Under the pieces are notes generated by a model that saw only the letters and a program-made list of their open reading frames with translations, was not told where the DNA came from and did no database searches. A stretch of 64,000 nucleotides of DNA from Puccinellia tenuiflora. Taxonomy: Eukaryota > Streptophyta > Magnoliopsida > Poales > Poaceae. Shown here in pieces: positions 22,745 to 36,379 of this stretch. Numbering within the stretch: the stretch's first letter is position 1; each line of letters opens with the position of its first letter. A program made the position numbers and the translations under genes. Where the stretch lies: the NCBI GenBank assembly GCA_012064385.1, contig QRDG01000135.1:180169-244168 (forward strand). Reading direction: 5' to 3'.

Positions 22745-24586
22745 TGAAGGGGTCGCAGCATGGAAAACAAAAATTTTCCTGCGCAACAAACGGAATAAAC
22801 CCCAAGGATCTAGATCTACTAGGTGAAGATAGCGAAGGTGTGATCCAATCTCTTACCCTTGAAGATCAACAAACACGTTTTGTCGGTGCAGGGGTTGGCT
22901 AGTCAATCCCCGCAACTAAACTCGTCTAGTCGCGAGGAGATGTATTATCCTCGAGATCCAATCCGATGAAGTGCTACAACGGTCAGCACCTCCGCGGTAT
23001 CCACACATACGGCTCGATGAAGACATCCACTCCTTGATCCCGCAAGCGAGGTGGACGTGGCCTTGATGATCTCAGCAACACGACGGTGTGGTGGTGATGA
23101 TGACGATCTCCATGAGCAGGGCTTCGCCAAGCCAAGCACGAGGAGAGGGAGAGGATGAGGTGGCGCAGCACCCTAGGGTTAGGGTGGTGTGGTAGCTATG
23201 GAGGTGGAGGTGGTGGTGGCGCAGCCCTCCGGGAGAGGGGTGCGGCTAGGGTTAGGGTTTATGGGTGCGGCTAGGCAACTTGGGGGCAGCTAATGGGTGT
23301 GCCGCACCGCCTCCCCTCTCCCCTTTATATAGGTGGAGGGGGATCCCTAGGGCCGGCCGGCCAAGGGGTGGCTTGGCCCCCAAGGCGAGTCCCCCTACGA
23401 CTCCTCCTAGGGTTCGCCCTCCCCCCCCCCTTCCTTCTCTTGGCCGCAATGGCCCATGTGGGCCTTAGGTGGTGCGGCTAGCCCAAGTGGCCAGCTGCAC
23501 CCCTTTGGTCCATGTGGGCCCCCATACAATATGTGGTCCCACTTGTAGACCCTTCTAGAACATTCCGGAACCTTCCGGTACCCTATACAAAATTCCCGGA
23601 ACTTTTCCGATACCTCAGGAAACCACTTTCCTTATATGAATCTTATTCTCCGAACTCCTCCGGAACTCCTCGTGACGTCCGGGATCCCATCCGAGACTCC
23701 GAATCACCATTCGTTCATTTCATCATTTAATTCATCGCAAAACCTAATTTCATCGGAGCGTTAAGTGTGTGACCCTACGGGTTCGGGAATGCATAGACAT
23801 GATCATATCAATAATTAATAGCGGGACCGGGATGCCCATATTAATTCCTATGCACTCAACGAAGATCATTATCGATTGAACCAGGATGCCAGAGATTCAA
23901 TTAATCTCATATACGATTCCCTTTGTCTCACGATATTTTACTTGCCCGAGACTTAATCGTTGAAATCCCCATGTCCAGTTTAATCTCGTTACCGGCAAGT
24001 TCTCTTTACTCGTCCATAATATAGGATCCCAGTGATTACAACCTAATCACATGTCTGCAGACTTTTGATACTATATTACCGAGAAGGCCTGGAGGGACAA
24101 ATCCCACTCTTGATTCATATCACCCAACAACCCACCGTCGGAGATACCTGAAAGCCACCTTTATAATCACCCAGTACGAAGTGACGTTTGATGTCCACAA
24201 AGTATTCCTCCGGTGAACGGGAGTGATATAATCTCATGGTCTAAGGAAACTATATTTGGCATATTAAAAGTGTTGACAACAAAACATTTGTGACACGATT
24301 AATTGCAACTCTTTATTATTTGGGTCATGTCCATCAAGTCATCCGCCCAATGACGTGACTCCGTTATCAAGTGACTATAACAAGTCCATAGTTAGGAAAC
24401 TCTAACTATCTCTTGATCAACGAACTATTCCTATAGAGGCTCACTAGGGACTCCTGGTGTTTATATTCAACACATGTATTATGTTTCCATTTAATACAAT
24501 TATAGCATGGATAATAAACTATTATCATAAACAAGAATATGCTTAATAAACCATTTTATTATTGCCTCTAGGGCATATTCCCAACA
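22745..24586 (-). mobile_element. Solo LTR of an Angela/BARE/WIS-type Copia element
   Basis: The minus strand begins TGTTGGGAATATGCCCTAGA and ends with TTTTGTTTTCCATGCTGCGA...TTCA, as in Triticeae Angela/BARE LTRs. A perfect 5-bp TSD GAGGG flanks it (22740-22744 and 24587-24591). No internal sequence remains. At 1,842 bp it is about full LTR length. Confidence 0.9.
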
Positions 24587-24697
24587 GAGGGGCCCTGGAG
24601 GAGCGGGAGAGCACTGGCGCGGACGTGCAGGGCGTGTTGGTGGAGCTGGCGGCGGGCGGGTGACGGCAGCGATGGTGTTGGGCAAGATGGCGTCGAC

Positions 24698-26299
24698 TGA
24701 TTGCTACTGATGAAGAGTTGGGTGGTGCCCCAAGCGAAGGCGGAGATGTAGCAATCAGCAGTTTTCCCTCGATAACGAACCGAGGTTTATCGAACCAGTA
24801 GGACCTTGAAATCAACAACAAAGTGAATGTTGAAGATCTCTGCCACTTAATTTTCAACAGACTTGAACCTGCATACACTCAACCAAAATACTTTGCCCCA
24901 ACGGCGGAAAGGTTGTCAATCTTTCTGGTCTCACGGAAAACAAAGCGGTTAATTGTATAGTGAAATAGATGAATTATGAAAATGGACCAGAGGAGTAATG
25001 ACGGTGAAAAGTTATGAATAAAGGTTGCAATCAATGTAAAAAGATGGACCGGGGTCCATGGGTTCACTAGTGGAGTCTCTCAAGTAAATAGAACATTCAT
25101 ATGATGGGTAAACAAATTACAGTTGGGCAATTGACAAGATTATAACACAAGCTTAATCTAGCTATGACAAAGAGAACATTATAATATTTAAGTATGCATC
25201 ATGACAATGAACAAAGACCGTTGAGTCCAACTGCATCTTTGTCTAAAAAGTCCACCGTGGGATCGCTATCCAACCTGTCACACATCGGTATTAAGTTGCA
25301 AGCAACAGACATTTGTATTAAGTAAAGCGCATGAAGTAAGCAATATTAAATATCAAAACAGACTTTAACACCGTTGTTTTACCCTTAGTAGCAACAGCAC
25401 ACCCTCCCCCTTAGACGTTTCTGTCACTCGTGCCCAGGAACAAAAGGGGCATGAACCCAATATCTAGCATAAATACTCTCTCTTTGAGATACACACAATC
25501 ACTTGGCCAAAGTAACTACGCACATCGTAGAGCATGCAAAAACATAAATCAACATATAAGAATCATGCATAATCTGATCATAACTTTATAATCCATTGGA
25601 TCCCAGGAAACACATCACATAGCATTACAATAATCGATCTTGATCATGTTAGGCAGCTCACAAGCTCATAAGACATGAAGCACAAGAGAGAGAGAGACTA
25701 CCATCTAGCTACTGCCATGGACCCAAGGTCCAAGGTGGGAATACTCACAAATCATCCTAGAGGAAGGCATGGCGATGAAGAGCCCTCTGGGATTGATCTC
25801 CCCTCCGGCAGGGTGTCGGGATTTGCTTCAAAATCACCCCCCCCGAATTAGGGTTTGAGGTGATGGCGCCTCGGGATGACTTTTCTGGAAAATAATGGCC
25901 GCCCCGTCATTTTTAGGGTTTTTAGGATTTTATAGGTGTCGGAGGAGGCCGAGGCGGTGCCCAGGGGGCAGGGGCGGGCCCCACCCACGGGTCCAGGGGC
26001 CCGCGGCAGGCACCTGCCTGTGGCCCCTGGGTGGACCCCAGGTCGCCCTTCGGTCTCCGTCTTCGTCTTGGCGTAAAAATAATCTCCGTAAATTTTGGTC
26101 CAATTCCGAGAATATTTCCAGAAGTAAATTTCTGAAACACAAAAACTGCAAAAACAGGGAACTGGCACTGGGCATCTTGTCAATAGGTTAGTCCAACAAA
26201 ATGCATAAAAATGATGTGATATGATAATAGAAACATGTGACAACATCACAAAATTAGCATGGATCACTCAAAAATTATAGATACGTTTGACACGTATCA
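24698..26299 (-). repeat. 3' LTR of element B
   Basis: Starts TGATTGCTACTGATGAAGAG and ends TTTGACACGTATCA on plus. 1,602 bp, colinear with the right copy and only a few percent diverged by eye. Confidence 0.85.
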
Positions 26300-26313
26300 G
26301 CATCCCCAAGCTT
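26300..26313 (-). other. Polypurine tract of element B
   Basis: Minus-strand AAGCTTGGGGATGC abuts the 3' LTR. Confidence 0.65.
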
Positions 26314-29167
26314 AACTCCTACTCGTCCTCGAGTAGGTAAGTGATAACAAAATAATTTTTTATGAGACATGCAACCAACATAATCTTGATCAAGATAGTA
26401 ATGCAAAGCATATGATGTGAATAAGGTGATCCAAAATAATTGTCTATAGTTGACATTAAGCAAACAATGATTAACAAACGCTAGCTAACAAATGCTAAAA
26501 ACTTTTCATGAATAAGTGCGTTGGAGACATGGAACCATACATAAGGTTTAGAAAGAAGAATTGCAAATTATGTCTCCAATGTAAAGTATCAATCATTCTT
26601 CAAAGCATATAATTAGTCATTCATAAAAATAGCCAAGCTCAAGTCAAGTGTCCTAATCCATCTACTTCATAAATCAACTGTTTCGAAGTCTACTCAACTA
26701 GTGCAAGTAAAAAGTGGCTTTGGCACTAAGATGTTATGGCAAAGAGAACAATGATGGAGGTTTGGAAGGTCAAAAAGAAAGGCTCAAACAGTGGAGAATG
26801 TAACCACAAGATAGAAGGAAGTCCCGTAGTTGACACTGTATGAGGAGTAGTGATTACCATGCAACGGATGCACATAGAGTTATAAGTGTATGAAAGCTCT
26901 CCAATGGAACTAGTGGGGGTGCATCCAACTTGCTTGCTCATGAAGACCTAGAGCTCACTTGAGGAGGCTCATCCTTGAAATATACAAGCCAAGTTTTATA
27001 ACGTTAGTTCCCCTCTTAGTTATACTACTAAAACAACATGAGAACTCTCTACAATGAAGTGTAGGTGCTACTAGCACAAGTGTGGTAAAAAGGATAGTAG
27101 TGTTGCTCCCTCTCTCGTTTTCAATTTTTTTGGATTTTGGGTGGCCTCCTTGGCTCTTTTAAATGCTCTCTCATTTGGCCTCCTTTGGGCTCTTTTATTC
27201 TTCTTTTTTTATTTTATACCTCACTGTAGGAGTAACACTCTATATTAAAATTGGATCATCACACTTTTTGGTACTCATAACCCATAAGAATAATACATGA
27301 TGTATAAAAGGAGATATGCATGATCGAGCGTAGTGTGGAAAAAATGTAGAACATGTGGCAAGCCACGCAACACACTAACTCAATGATCAAGCAAACTATA
27401 TGGTGATGAAGAACGACATCAAGTCATGTAATGTAATGATGGATGTTGCATGGCAATGTATCTCGGAACGGCTATGGAAATGCCGTGATAGGTAGGTATG
27501 GTGGTTGTTTTGAGGGAGATAGTTGGCTTATGTGTAGGAGAACAGGATGAAGTTCTCCTACGGAGTTGGATGTACTCGCAAAGTATGCACCAATCTCAAT
27601 GTGAGAGAGGGCATTGCGCAGCACTGAAGAGTCTAGCAAAATATGGAAGTGGAAGTGCCAAAAAACCAAAACTCACAATGCATTTCGTATATTGCAAACA
27701 ACTAGCAGTTTCAATGTTCCACAAATGGTTAGAGACACCCCGAGAGGGATTGTGGCGGCGACACAAGTGCCCCGTTGACTTCCCCGACCGTTGCAGTAAC
27801 TACCCACTAGGAACTTATTTTCAACTGAGGAGAATTCATGATACATTAGCATTGTTGACTTAGGTTGTTTAGTTCAGAAAAATACGGCTCCACGCTTTAC
27901 TAACACTTCTCCACTAATCAGCTCTAACACCATTAACCAACACATTTTAACCATTAGTTATTTTAATGTCTCAAAACAATTGAAAAGTATCAAATTATCC
28001 ACATAGTGATCTACAAGACTATGCAGGTTTTTTTTCTACTTCATACCACTACCACATGCATAGCATTTTACCGATCTAACACATTAACCAAGCAACCAAA
28101 ACAACTCTCTAACAAATATAAGTGAAGAATAAGAGAGTTTAATAACAACTACTAGCATCTCTAAATAAGATAAAAGTTATAAGCGAGAGCTTACTAGCAA
28201 ACAAACAATAGCTAAGAATACTCAACAAAATATAAGCGAAGCACAGGAGTATTCAAATGAAAAACCGGAGCGTGTCTCTCTCCCACACAAATAAAGTAAA
28301 GATCAAACAAGCATATGACCAGCAAAATAACAAACAAACTGAAAGTAAAAATACGCTCCAATTATAGCACATAATATGTAAAGTGATAAAAACTTAGTTC
28401 AACAAAGACGACCTCATGATAGTCGATGAAGAAGAGGGGATGCCTTGGGCATCCCCAAGCTTTGACGCTTGATAGTTCTTGATATTCATAGGGGGTGCCA
28501 TGGGGGCATCCCCAAGCTTGAGCTCTGATCCATCTTCAATTTTTCATTATCCTCTCCTTTGGAACTTAAAAACTCCCTTCACACAAAACTTCTCATAAAC
28601 TGATTAGAGGGTTAGTGCTCATAAATTAAAATGCACATGTGTTCAACTCAAGACAAATTGCAAACAACTTTATTAGGCATTAGCTACTGTTCACTAAGTC
28701 TCAATGTGGCACTCCACCTCTAGAGTATCACATTTAATGATAGTAAAGAGACGAATGCAAAATAAAAGCAGAATCTGTCAAAATCTGAACAGTCTGTAAA
28801 GATCGAATTTTTCGAGGCACTTCTGTAGCTCAAATCAGAAAACTCAAAACTAACGAAAGATAGATAAAAGTATCAGACTTGCTGTCTAAAAATTGCAGAA
28901 AAATATAAAATTCATAGATTTTATGGATTTTCGAGAAGTGAAGGACAGAAATCTGTTTCTGGACAGCAACACAACACCTCGCACTTTCAATGTATTAGAG
29001 GCTAAACTTGGCACAAAAAACCAAAAGAAAAAGATACAATGAAGTTGCTACAGAGGCAACAACTGCAAGAATCAAGAAAAGTAAAAAAGCAAACTGAAAG
29101 TAAAAGATGGGTTGCCTCCCAACAAGCGCTTTTGTTTAACGCCTTTAGCTAGGCGCAATGCCAAATA
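26314..29167. other. Non-coding interior of element B
   Basis: AT-rich, with no long recognisable frame. It includes two more PPT-like motifs (28450-28462 and 28507-28519) and the conserved GGTTGCCTCCCAACAAGCGC spacer near 29110. The 121-codon plus frame at 27498-27863 is on the antisense strand and is not supported. Confidence 0.55.
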
Positions 29168-29428
29168 TCAAGTTTTTTCAAAATCGAGGGCATCATCATT
29201 CTTATCAAATTCGTGAATTGTGGAACTTGGAAAAGTACCTCCAGCAATACTATTAGTAGCAACAATTGGTGGAGTACAAGGAGTTTTACCCACTGGGGCT
29301 CCTACCCTTGTATCCTTGAAGGCTGAAGCTTCCTTTACCATCCTCAACTCCTCTTTTCCTGCAAACGATGTATTGAATTTAGTAGTATTCCTTGGCCCAA
29401 ATATGAATTTAGGAACTTTAGAAGCCAA
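29168..29428 (-). pseudogene. Downstream part of the element B gag-like frame
   Basis: Minus-strand frame with VPKFIFGPRNTTKFNTSF and VGKTPCTPPIVATNS. It is shifted by 2 nt relative to the upstream gag frame and overlaps its end, consistent with one frameshift near 29430. No zinc knuckle is seen. Confidence 0.55.
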
Positions 29429-29982
29429 AGCCGCTTTTTAGGTTTGAGTGAAGAAAAGGTGGTTCCCAAAGTATCGATTACCTCCAATTTATCAATTCTT
29501 ATAGTTCGATCACTAGCTTTTGTATGTTCAAGGGACTTAATACTTTTAGAAATATCTTTTAGACACCCATAAAGCTTGTTAATACCATCAAGAATCCCCT
29601 TATCTATTTCCCTTATCATGTCCACACTTGGTACATTATCTTGTATAACTTCTAACCTTTGCATAACATGTTCCAACGTGATTTCAATTTTGCCATCATT
29701 AGTTGGTGGAATACCCACAAGACCCTCTATAACATTAAAAGCTTCCAAAGCATTAATCCCTAGGAAGTTTCCACCTGTGATAGTATCTAGGACATACCTA
29801 TACCAACTTGTAATGCCAATATAAAAATTTCGAAGGAGAACAGTGGCCAAAGGCTTTTTGGTGGATCTATGCCGAGCATTATTAATCCTATACCAAGCAT
29901 CTTTCAAACTCTCCCCACCTCTTTGTTTGAAGGTGAGGACTTCGGACTCGGGTGTCTCAACAGGAGGACAAGAACTAGACAT
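29344..29982 (-). pseudogene. Gag-like protein fragment of element B
   Basis: The frame from the ATG at 29982 encodes 212 residues. After a short Ser/Pro start it reads LTFKQRGGESLKDAWYRI, then LRNFYIGITSWYRYVLD and FNVIEGLVG. This matches the C-terminal half of retrotransposon gag (the GESLxxAWxR ... F..G ... D...GG pattern) seen in Athila/Tat-like and related plant Gypsy elements. The N-terminal half of gag and the CCHC knuckle are absent and the frame ends by shift near 29430. It would not make functional capsid. The start at 29982 was preferred because codons upstream of it run into the primer site. Confidence 0.6.
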
Positions 29983-30147
29983 AATGATAAGATAAAATAA
30001 CAAGACAGGAATAAAGTCTACACTAATTTTTTTGGGTTTTAAAATTTTGTAACAAGAAAAATAAGCTAACAAGAAATAAAACAAGCAAGACAAAAACAAA
30101 GTAAAGTGATTGAGAGTGTGAGACTCGCCTTTCTGTAGCTCCAAGAT

Positions 30148-30164
30148 CCCCGGCAACGGCGCCA
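30148..30164 (-). other. Primer-binding site of element B
   Basis: Minus-strand TGGCGCCGTTGCCGGGG, same as in element A, ten bases inside the 5' LTR. Confidence 0.8.
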
Positions 30165-30174
30165 GAAAAGAGCT

Positions 30175-31780
30175 TGATTGCTACTGATGAAGAGTTGGGT
30201 GGTTTCCCAAGCGAAGGCGGAGATGTAGCAAGCAGCAGTTTTCCCTCGATAAAGAACCGAGGTTTATCGAACCAGTAGGACCTTGAAATCAATAACAAAG
30301 TGAATGTTGAAAATCTCTGGCGCTTAATCTTCAACAGACATGGACCTGCACACACTCAACCAAAATACTTTGCCCCCAACGGCGGAAAGGTTGTCAATCT
30401 TTCCGGTCTCGCAGAAAACAAAGCGGTTAATTGTATAGTGAAATAGATGAATTATGAAAATGGACCAAAGGAGTAATGATGGTGAAAAGTGATGAATAAA
30501 GGTTGCAATCAATGTAAAAAGATTGACCGGGAGCCATGGGTTCACTAGTGGAGTCTCTCAAGTAAATAGAACATTCATATGATGGGTAAACAAATTACAG
30601 CTGGGCAATTAACAAGATTATAACAAAAACTTAATCTAGCTATGACAAAGAGAACATGATAATATTTAAGTAGGCATCACGACAATGAACAAAGACCGTT
30701 GAGTCCAACTGCATCGTTGTCTAAAATTCCACCGTGGGATCGCTATCCAGCCTGTCACCCATCGGTATTAAGTTGCAAGCAACAGACATTTGCATTAAGT
30801 AAAGCGCATGAAGTAAGCAATATTAAATATCAAAATAGACTTTAACACTGTTGTTTTACCCTTAGTAGCAACAACACACCCTCGCCCTTAGACGTTTCTG
30901 TCACTCGTGCCCAGGAACAAAAGGGGGCATGAACCCACTATCTAGCATAAATACTCTCTCTTGGAGATACACACAATCACTTGGCCAAAGTAACTACGCA
31001 CATCGGAGAGCATGCAAGAACATAAATCAACATATAAGAATCATGCACAATCTGATCATAACTTTATAATCCATCGGATCCTAGCAAACACATCACATAG
31101 CATTACAATAATCGATCTTGATCATGTTAGGCAGCTCACAAGATCATAAGACATGAAGCACAAGAGAGAGAGACTACCATCTAGCTACTGCCATGGACCC
31201 AAGGTCCAAGGTGGGACTACTCACAAATCATCCCGGAGGAAGGCATGGCGATGAAGAGCCCTCTGGGATCGATCTCCCCTCCGGCAGGGTGCCGGGATTT
31301 GCTTCAGAATCACCCCCCGAATTAGGGTTTGAGGTGACGGCGCCTCAGGATGACTTTTCTAGAAAATAATGGCCGCCCCGTCGTTTTTAGGGTTTTTAGG
31401 ATTTTATAGGCGTCGGAGGAGGCCGAGGCGGTGCCCAGGGGGCAGGGGCGGCCCCACCCGCGGGTCCAGGGGGGCCGCGGCAGGCACCCGCCTGTGGCCC
31501 CTGGGTGGCCCCCCAGGTCTCCCTTCGGTCTCCGTCTTCGTCTTGGCGTAAAAATAATCTCCGTAAATTTTGGTTCAATTCCGAGAATATTTCCAGAAGT
31601 AAATTTCTGAAACACAAAAACAGCAAAAACAGGGAACTGGCACTGGGCATCTTGTCAATAGGTTAGTCCAACAAAATGCATAAAAATGATGTGATATGAT
31701 AATAGAAACATGTGACAACATCACAAATTAGCATGGATCACTCAAAAATTAAAAATTATAGATACGTTTGACACGTATCA
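30175..31780 (-). repeat. 5' LTR of element B
   Basis: Partner of 24698-26299 (1,606 bp). It carries an extra TTAAAAA near 31750. Confidence 0.85.
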
Positions 31781-32175
31781 TCGGCCGGGCCCGATCTGGG
31801 TCAGCGGGCCGCAGCGTTCCTGAGGACGTCGGCGTCTAGAACATGCTGTGGAAACCGTGGTTTGGTGCTGGGGGTGACGGCTTGATGGGGCAGGAGGCCA
31901 GGAAAGGACGGCTCTGCTTGCTCTCAGTCCTGTGGGGTGGAGGTTGCTGATCCGCGGTGCGACTAGGAGGGGTGGGAGACGAATGGCGTCGTCGCGGTGT
32001 TGGCAGCTTTGCATCCTCCCGAAGGTGGTTCGGCAAGCAAGACGTTGATGCGGGCGTGTCGATGCCCATTGTGTGGGAGAGATGGTGGAGGCTGGAGGGA
32101 GAGGAATAACGCTGCTACGGTTGTTGCATCCTCCACGGGAGATGAATGGCCAGCAGGCGTTGCATCCTTGAGAAG

Positions 32176-35100
32176 TGTAACAGCCCCACTTTTGGTACCT
32201 GAAAATATGAGTAAAATTTTCACTTTTTGCATCTCATTTGCATCATGGCATCCCTCATTCCTATTTGCTTCACATGAAATAAAGGAGCAACAAATAAGAA
32301 ACCAAATATGATGATGTGAATGATAAACAAACTCTCAATTTAATCTCTCATATTTGTCCAGGAAGTTCCAACAATTACAAATATAATTGTTGCCAAATTT
32401 AATGCAATTGCAAATTCAAATATTTGGATAAAGCCCTAAAATGCAAGAGATCAAATTCTGAAATGTTACCACATGAGATATTTTCCAAATGGGCTGCAAA
32501 TTTTCCCACAGGTTCCAAATAATATATTATGGCTCTGTGAATTTTTACAGAATTTTTAAAAATAGTTAAGGGCCTCAATTAAATACTTAAAGCCTGCTGG
32601 ATTTTCTGAAAACTGGAAAAAGGATAAATCACTGACAGTGGGTCCCCCACTGTTAGCACCATCGTCACTGTGGCGACAGGGGAAACCCTGGCGCCATGGC
32701 CGTGCCCCACCACGGCCTCCACCGCAGCTCCCTCACGTCCTGGCCAGCCAAGGAGGCTAAGGAGGCCCCCCTCGACCACCTGCTCCTCCTCGCCCTCCTT
32801 TTCCCCCCGTTGCAGGAACCCTAGAAGCGGCCGCGCCATGCCCGTGACCTAGCCGCTCTGCCGCCGCTCGCCGCCGTCGACTCGGGCCGCCCGAAGCAGA
32901 TCGAAGCAGGCCATCTTCTCCGCCTCGTCTCCCTCTTCCTCCCCCTCCAGGCAATCGAGCTCGGGAGCCGGGAATCGCCGCAATCGACCTCGCCTTCTCC
33001 GCCTCCGACCGACGACCGCCGCCACGTTTCCGTCGCCGTCGGCCCTCCTCTGCCACCGCCGAGCACACCCACGCGCTCAGGGTGAGCTCACGGTCCTCCT
33101 GGACCTCTTCCCTCGCCTTTTTCCCCTCTGCTTCGCCGTAGCTAGCTAGGCCGAAACCGTGCCGCCGCCGTGGCTCGTCGCTGGCGCTCCGCCGGTGACC
33201 TTTTGGTCATGCCTCGCTGCCACCTAGTTTGCCTCAGCGCGTAGATCAAGCCCGTGCCCTCTGTTAGGTCTAGATCAATGCATAGCGACGGATCCTTGAT
33301 CGGCAGGCCGCCGGTCACCGCGCGCTCGCCGCGCCGGTCCTGGCATCCCGCGCCGGTCAAACCTGCCGGTGGCCCTCCTGGCCGACGTGGACGCCAGCGT
33401 GGTTGCTGCCCCACCCGTCCGTCTCAGTGGCTAGACCACACCCGGGTACAAAACGTTTCGGCCAGTTCTGGATTTAAAACAAATGGCAGAAAATGAATTT
33501 GAACTTTGAAATTGCATATCTTTTGAACCATAAGTCCAAAAAATGCAAATAATATACCAAAATGCTCAGGAACAAAATGTCCATCTGTTATTGCCAATGG
33601 TAGATTTAATTGACCAAAATAAAATGCCTTTATTTAATAAAAACAGAGATGGCAGATTTAATTCAAATTTTGGAAATTGCATAACTTGAGTTCTACTCAT
33701 CCAAAAATTATGAATAAGCTCTCAAAATGTTCAGTGAACAATTATCTACAAGTTTATGTCATTTGAGGGAATTTTAGATGCAATGTTGGTGCTGTTTAAT
33801 AAAAATAGCTAAAATGGCAGCATTAAATCAATTATTAAAAATATCATAACTTGTTGAATAATAATCCAAAAATTGCAAATGATATATCAATTTGATCAGC
33901 CACTCAAATGCTATCTAGCCATGTTAATTACACAGTATGAAAATAACTTTTCCTTTGATTTCATTTTCGAATTGGTTTAAAATGATTTAAATCGCATAAC
34001 CGTTTAAATCACCGTTTCTTCATCGTTAATCGGAAAATTGCAAATGAAGTACCAAAATGATCAGTAGGACAAAATTTATCTAATAATGTCATTTTCATGC
34101 ATTTAGGACCCATAATTCAGTACTGGACATTTTGGATAATAATGCAATTCACTAAGTTAATTATGGAGTTGTGACCCGTTAATTGCTATATTTAATTTAG
34201 GGGTTCCATTTAACTTGTGGGACATGCCCAATATGATTTCAGTGCATAATTTGACCATCTCATCATGATTGTGCATTTCACCTTGTATTCGTGTTATTTA
34301 TTTCATTTTCTGTATTGTTTATGTATCGGTAGATTCAGGAGTCGAGGTTCCACCACAATACCTCGACGATCCACGCGACCAGTACTACCAGCAAGGCAAG
34401 AACTAACCTAACCTTCTTGGCATCTAGCATCCTACTGTTTTATAAACTTATTTTATCCACCATAATATTGCATGCGATTCAAATGTCTATTTTGATCAAG
34501 ATTTAGAGTATCCCACAAATGCATGTCTTCCCCAAACCATCACAGGTTTCCCCTCCTATGAACCATAGGTTTGATGTGTTGGCCGGAGACAAAGATATAA
34601 TGGATGTATTTATATGCTTAGCTATGCGTATCCATGCTTAGTCGTATGCTAGTTATGTCCGTTGATTCATTCCATATTGATGATGTTGATGGAATAATTC
34701 GGGCTTGGTGGATACATGTGATGCTTAAATTAAATTGCTAAGAAGGCTGGGATGAGTTGCCATCGGGGATGGTGTTTTGTCTCGTTCCTGCCCCTAGGTG
34801 CGAGTTCTTTACCTCTTGAACCAAGACTAGTGTGCTACCAACGGTGGGGGTATGGGCCCCTTACTAACTTAATAACTTGTGCGGGCGTATCTATATCCAA
34901 TCGAGAATAGAAGCGACTTGCTTCCGGCGTCGGCTTGTAGTCTCTGCAGTCGGCACACGCACGCGCCCGCCATCATGCCTATCCAAGGGTCCTCTAGTTT
35001 GCGCTTTCCATTTGCGAGTGTGTGGTCGGTGATGATGATGATGTGATGACGATGGTGGTGATAGGAGTGGCGATGGGGCAGGGTGTTGAAATAGGCACTG

Positions 35101-36098
35101 AACTTGTCATGTCGTCACGACGACCCTTGAAATTGTACAGGCAAGGGGGCGGACGGCACCAATGGATAAAAACAGTAAACCCCTACAGGGTTTAATCTTT
35201 TCGAAAAGCCGTGTCTGCGGTTATGGACGACTTGGGAATAGACGATAAGATCATAGAAAACCTGAACTTAATTGATATGGCAGCTAGAGGTTGCATTAAT
35301 CAACGTGTGGTAAAGGTTCATTTCCTCGAGGGTGATTCGAGGGAGTGCCTTGGTGGATACTAGTGGTGAATGCTGGTTACTGCTGGTGCAAGGTGACCTG
35401 AAGAATATATTTTTACTATCTTATCCCCTTTGAGAAAAACCTTCTGAGTAGTCGGTGCCATGAGTCCTAGTGTTACCCGAAAGGAAAACTAGCTTTCTGC
35501 AAAACCAACTACTTACAACTTTGAAGCCAAACAGCATCGGGCCTATATCGCCCTACTAATTCTTGCGAGTACATCGTACTCATCCTTGCGTTGTTGATTA
35601 TTATTTATTTCAGAGGAGGACGCCACCGGACTGGAAGGTGGGTTCTTTATCGACATCGACGAGTAGTCTGGGGTTCCCAGGTGGCAGCTTGGGACGTATC
35701 GGAACAGGCTGGCTGGGATATGTTATTGTAGGCCTCTTAGGCCATAATTTGGATCTTGTTGTTAGAAAACTATATTTGCTTTCCGCTTGATGTAATGATG
35801 GGTCTGCGACCTCTGATTGTGATATTTGCTATCTTTCTCATATATGAGTTGAACTATGATCTCTTGTGTCGTAGAGTCTGTTATGTGCCAGTTGTTCCGC
35901 AGTCTTGGTCTCTTTACTATACATGAAAGCGATGTCTGAGCTTATGGCATGATCAAGGTGTTGTGTGCCGATGATCCATTCCGAGCACACCTGCCAATGA
36001 GTTTTGGCCTGGGATTGGTAAACCCAGTAACCCTCGATTGTGTAGCATGACCGGTTACACAACGTTTCACTGTATAGTTCTGGGGTCGGGGCGCTACA
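32176..36098 (+). repeat. 5' LTR of element C (3,923 bp)
   Basis: Very long LTR with a GC-rich block (about 32640-33430) that gives spurious frames on both strands. It has about 93 bp (near 34890-34982) that the 3' LTR lacks. Confidence 0.9.
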
Positions 36099-36101
36099 AA
36101 T

Positions 36102-36113
36102 TGGTATCAGAGC
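36102..36113 (+). other. Primer-binding site of element C
   Basis: TGGTATCAGAGC, complementary to the 3' end of initiator tRNA-Met, three bases after the LTR. Confidence 0.9.
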
Positions 36114-36379
36114 AGTACTGCCTGTAGGAAACCCGTTCTATTGGTCGATGTCGAGTCTAGTTGAAAATTATTTATAACCTAAAAATGAGTTGTGAAAACC
36201 TTCTTAGGATTCTTTTTACTTCTTACCCAACTCGCTCTAACTCTGAGTCGCCTTACCTCTATTTGTGTTAAAGTGGGGTCAAAGTTTAAGGATCATCGGG
36301 GTTGGGTTCTTACCGTCTAGATTAATTCATGAGTATCATTTCCGTTCCTAACGGTTGAACTATTCTGTTATTGCTACAG

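Larger units (their letters stand above)
24698..31780 (-). mobile_element. Gypsy-type LTR retrotransposon B, non-autonomous (gag remnant only)
   Basis: Both LTRs (24698-26299 and 30175-31780) are complete, TGATACGTGTCAAACG...TAGCAATCA on minus. Flanks are TCGAC (24693-24697) and TCGGC (31781-31785), a TSD with one mismatch. A tRNA-Asp-like primer site, a frame-shifted gag and a PPT are present. The remaining 3 kb of interior has no pol motif. Confidence 0.85.

Noticed and set aside
27498..27863. 121-codon plus-strand ORF in element B
   Set aside because: Antisense to the element, no domain, and within the AT-rich non-coding interior.
32640..33500. GC-rich ORFs in the 5' LTR of element C (and copies at 42470-43330)
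   Set aside because: They occur in both LTRs, on both strands, and lack domain similarity.
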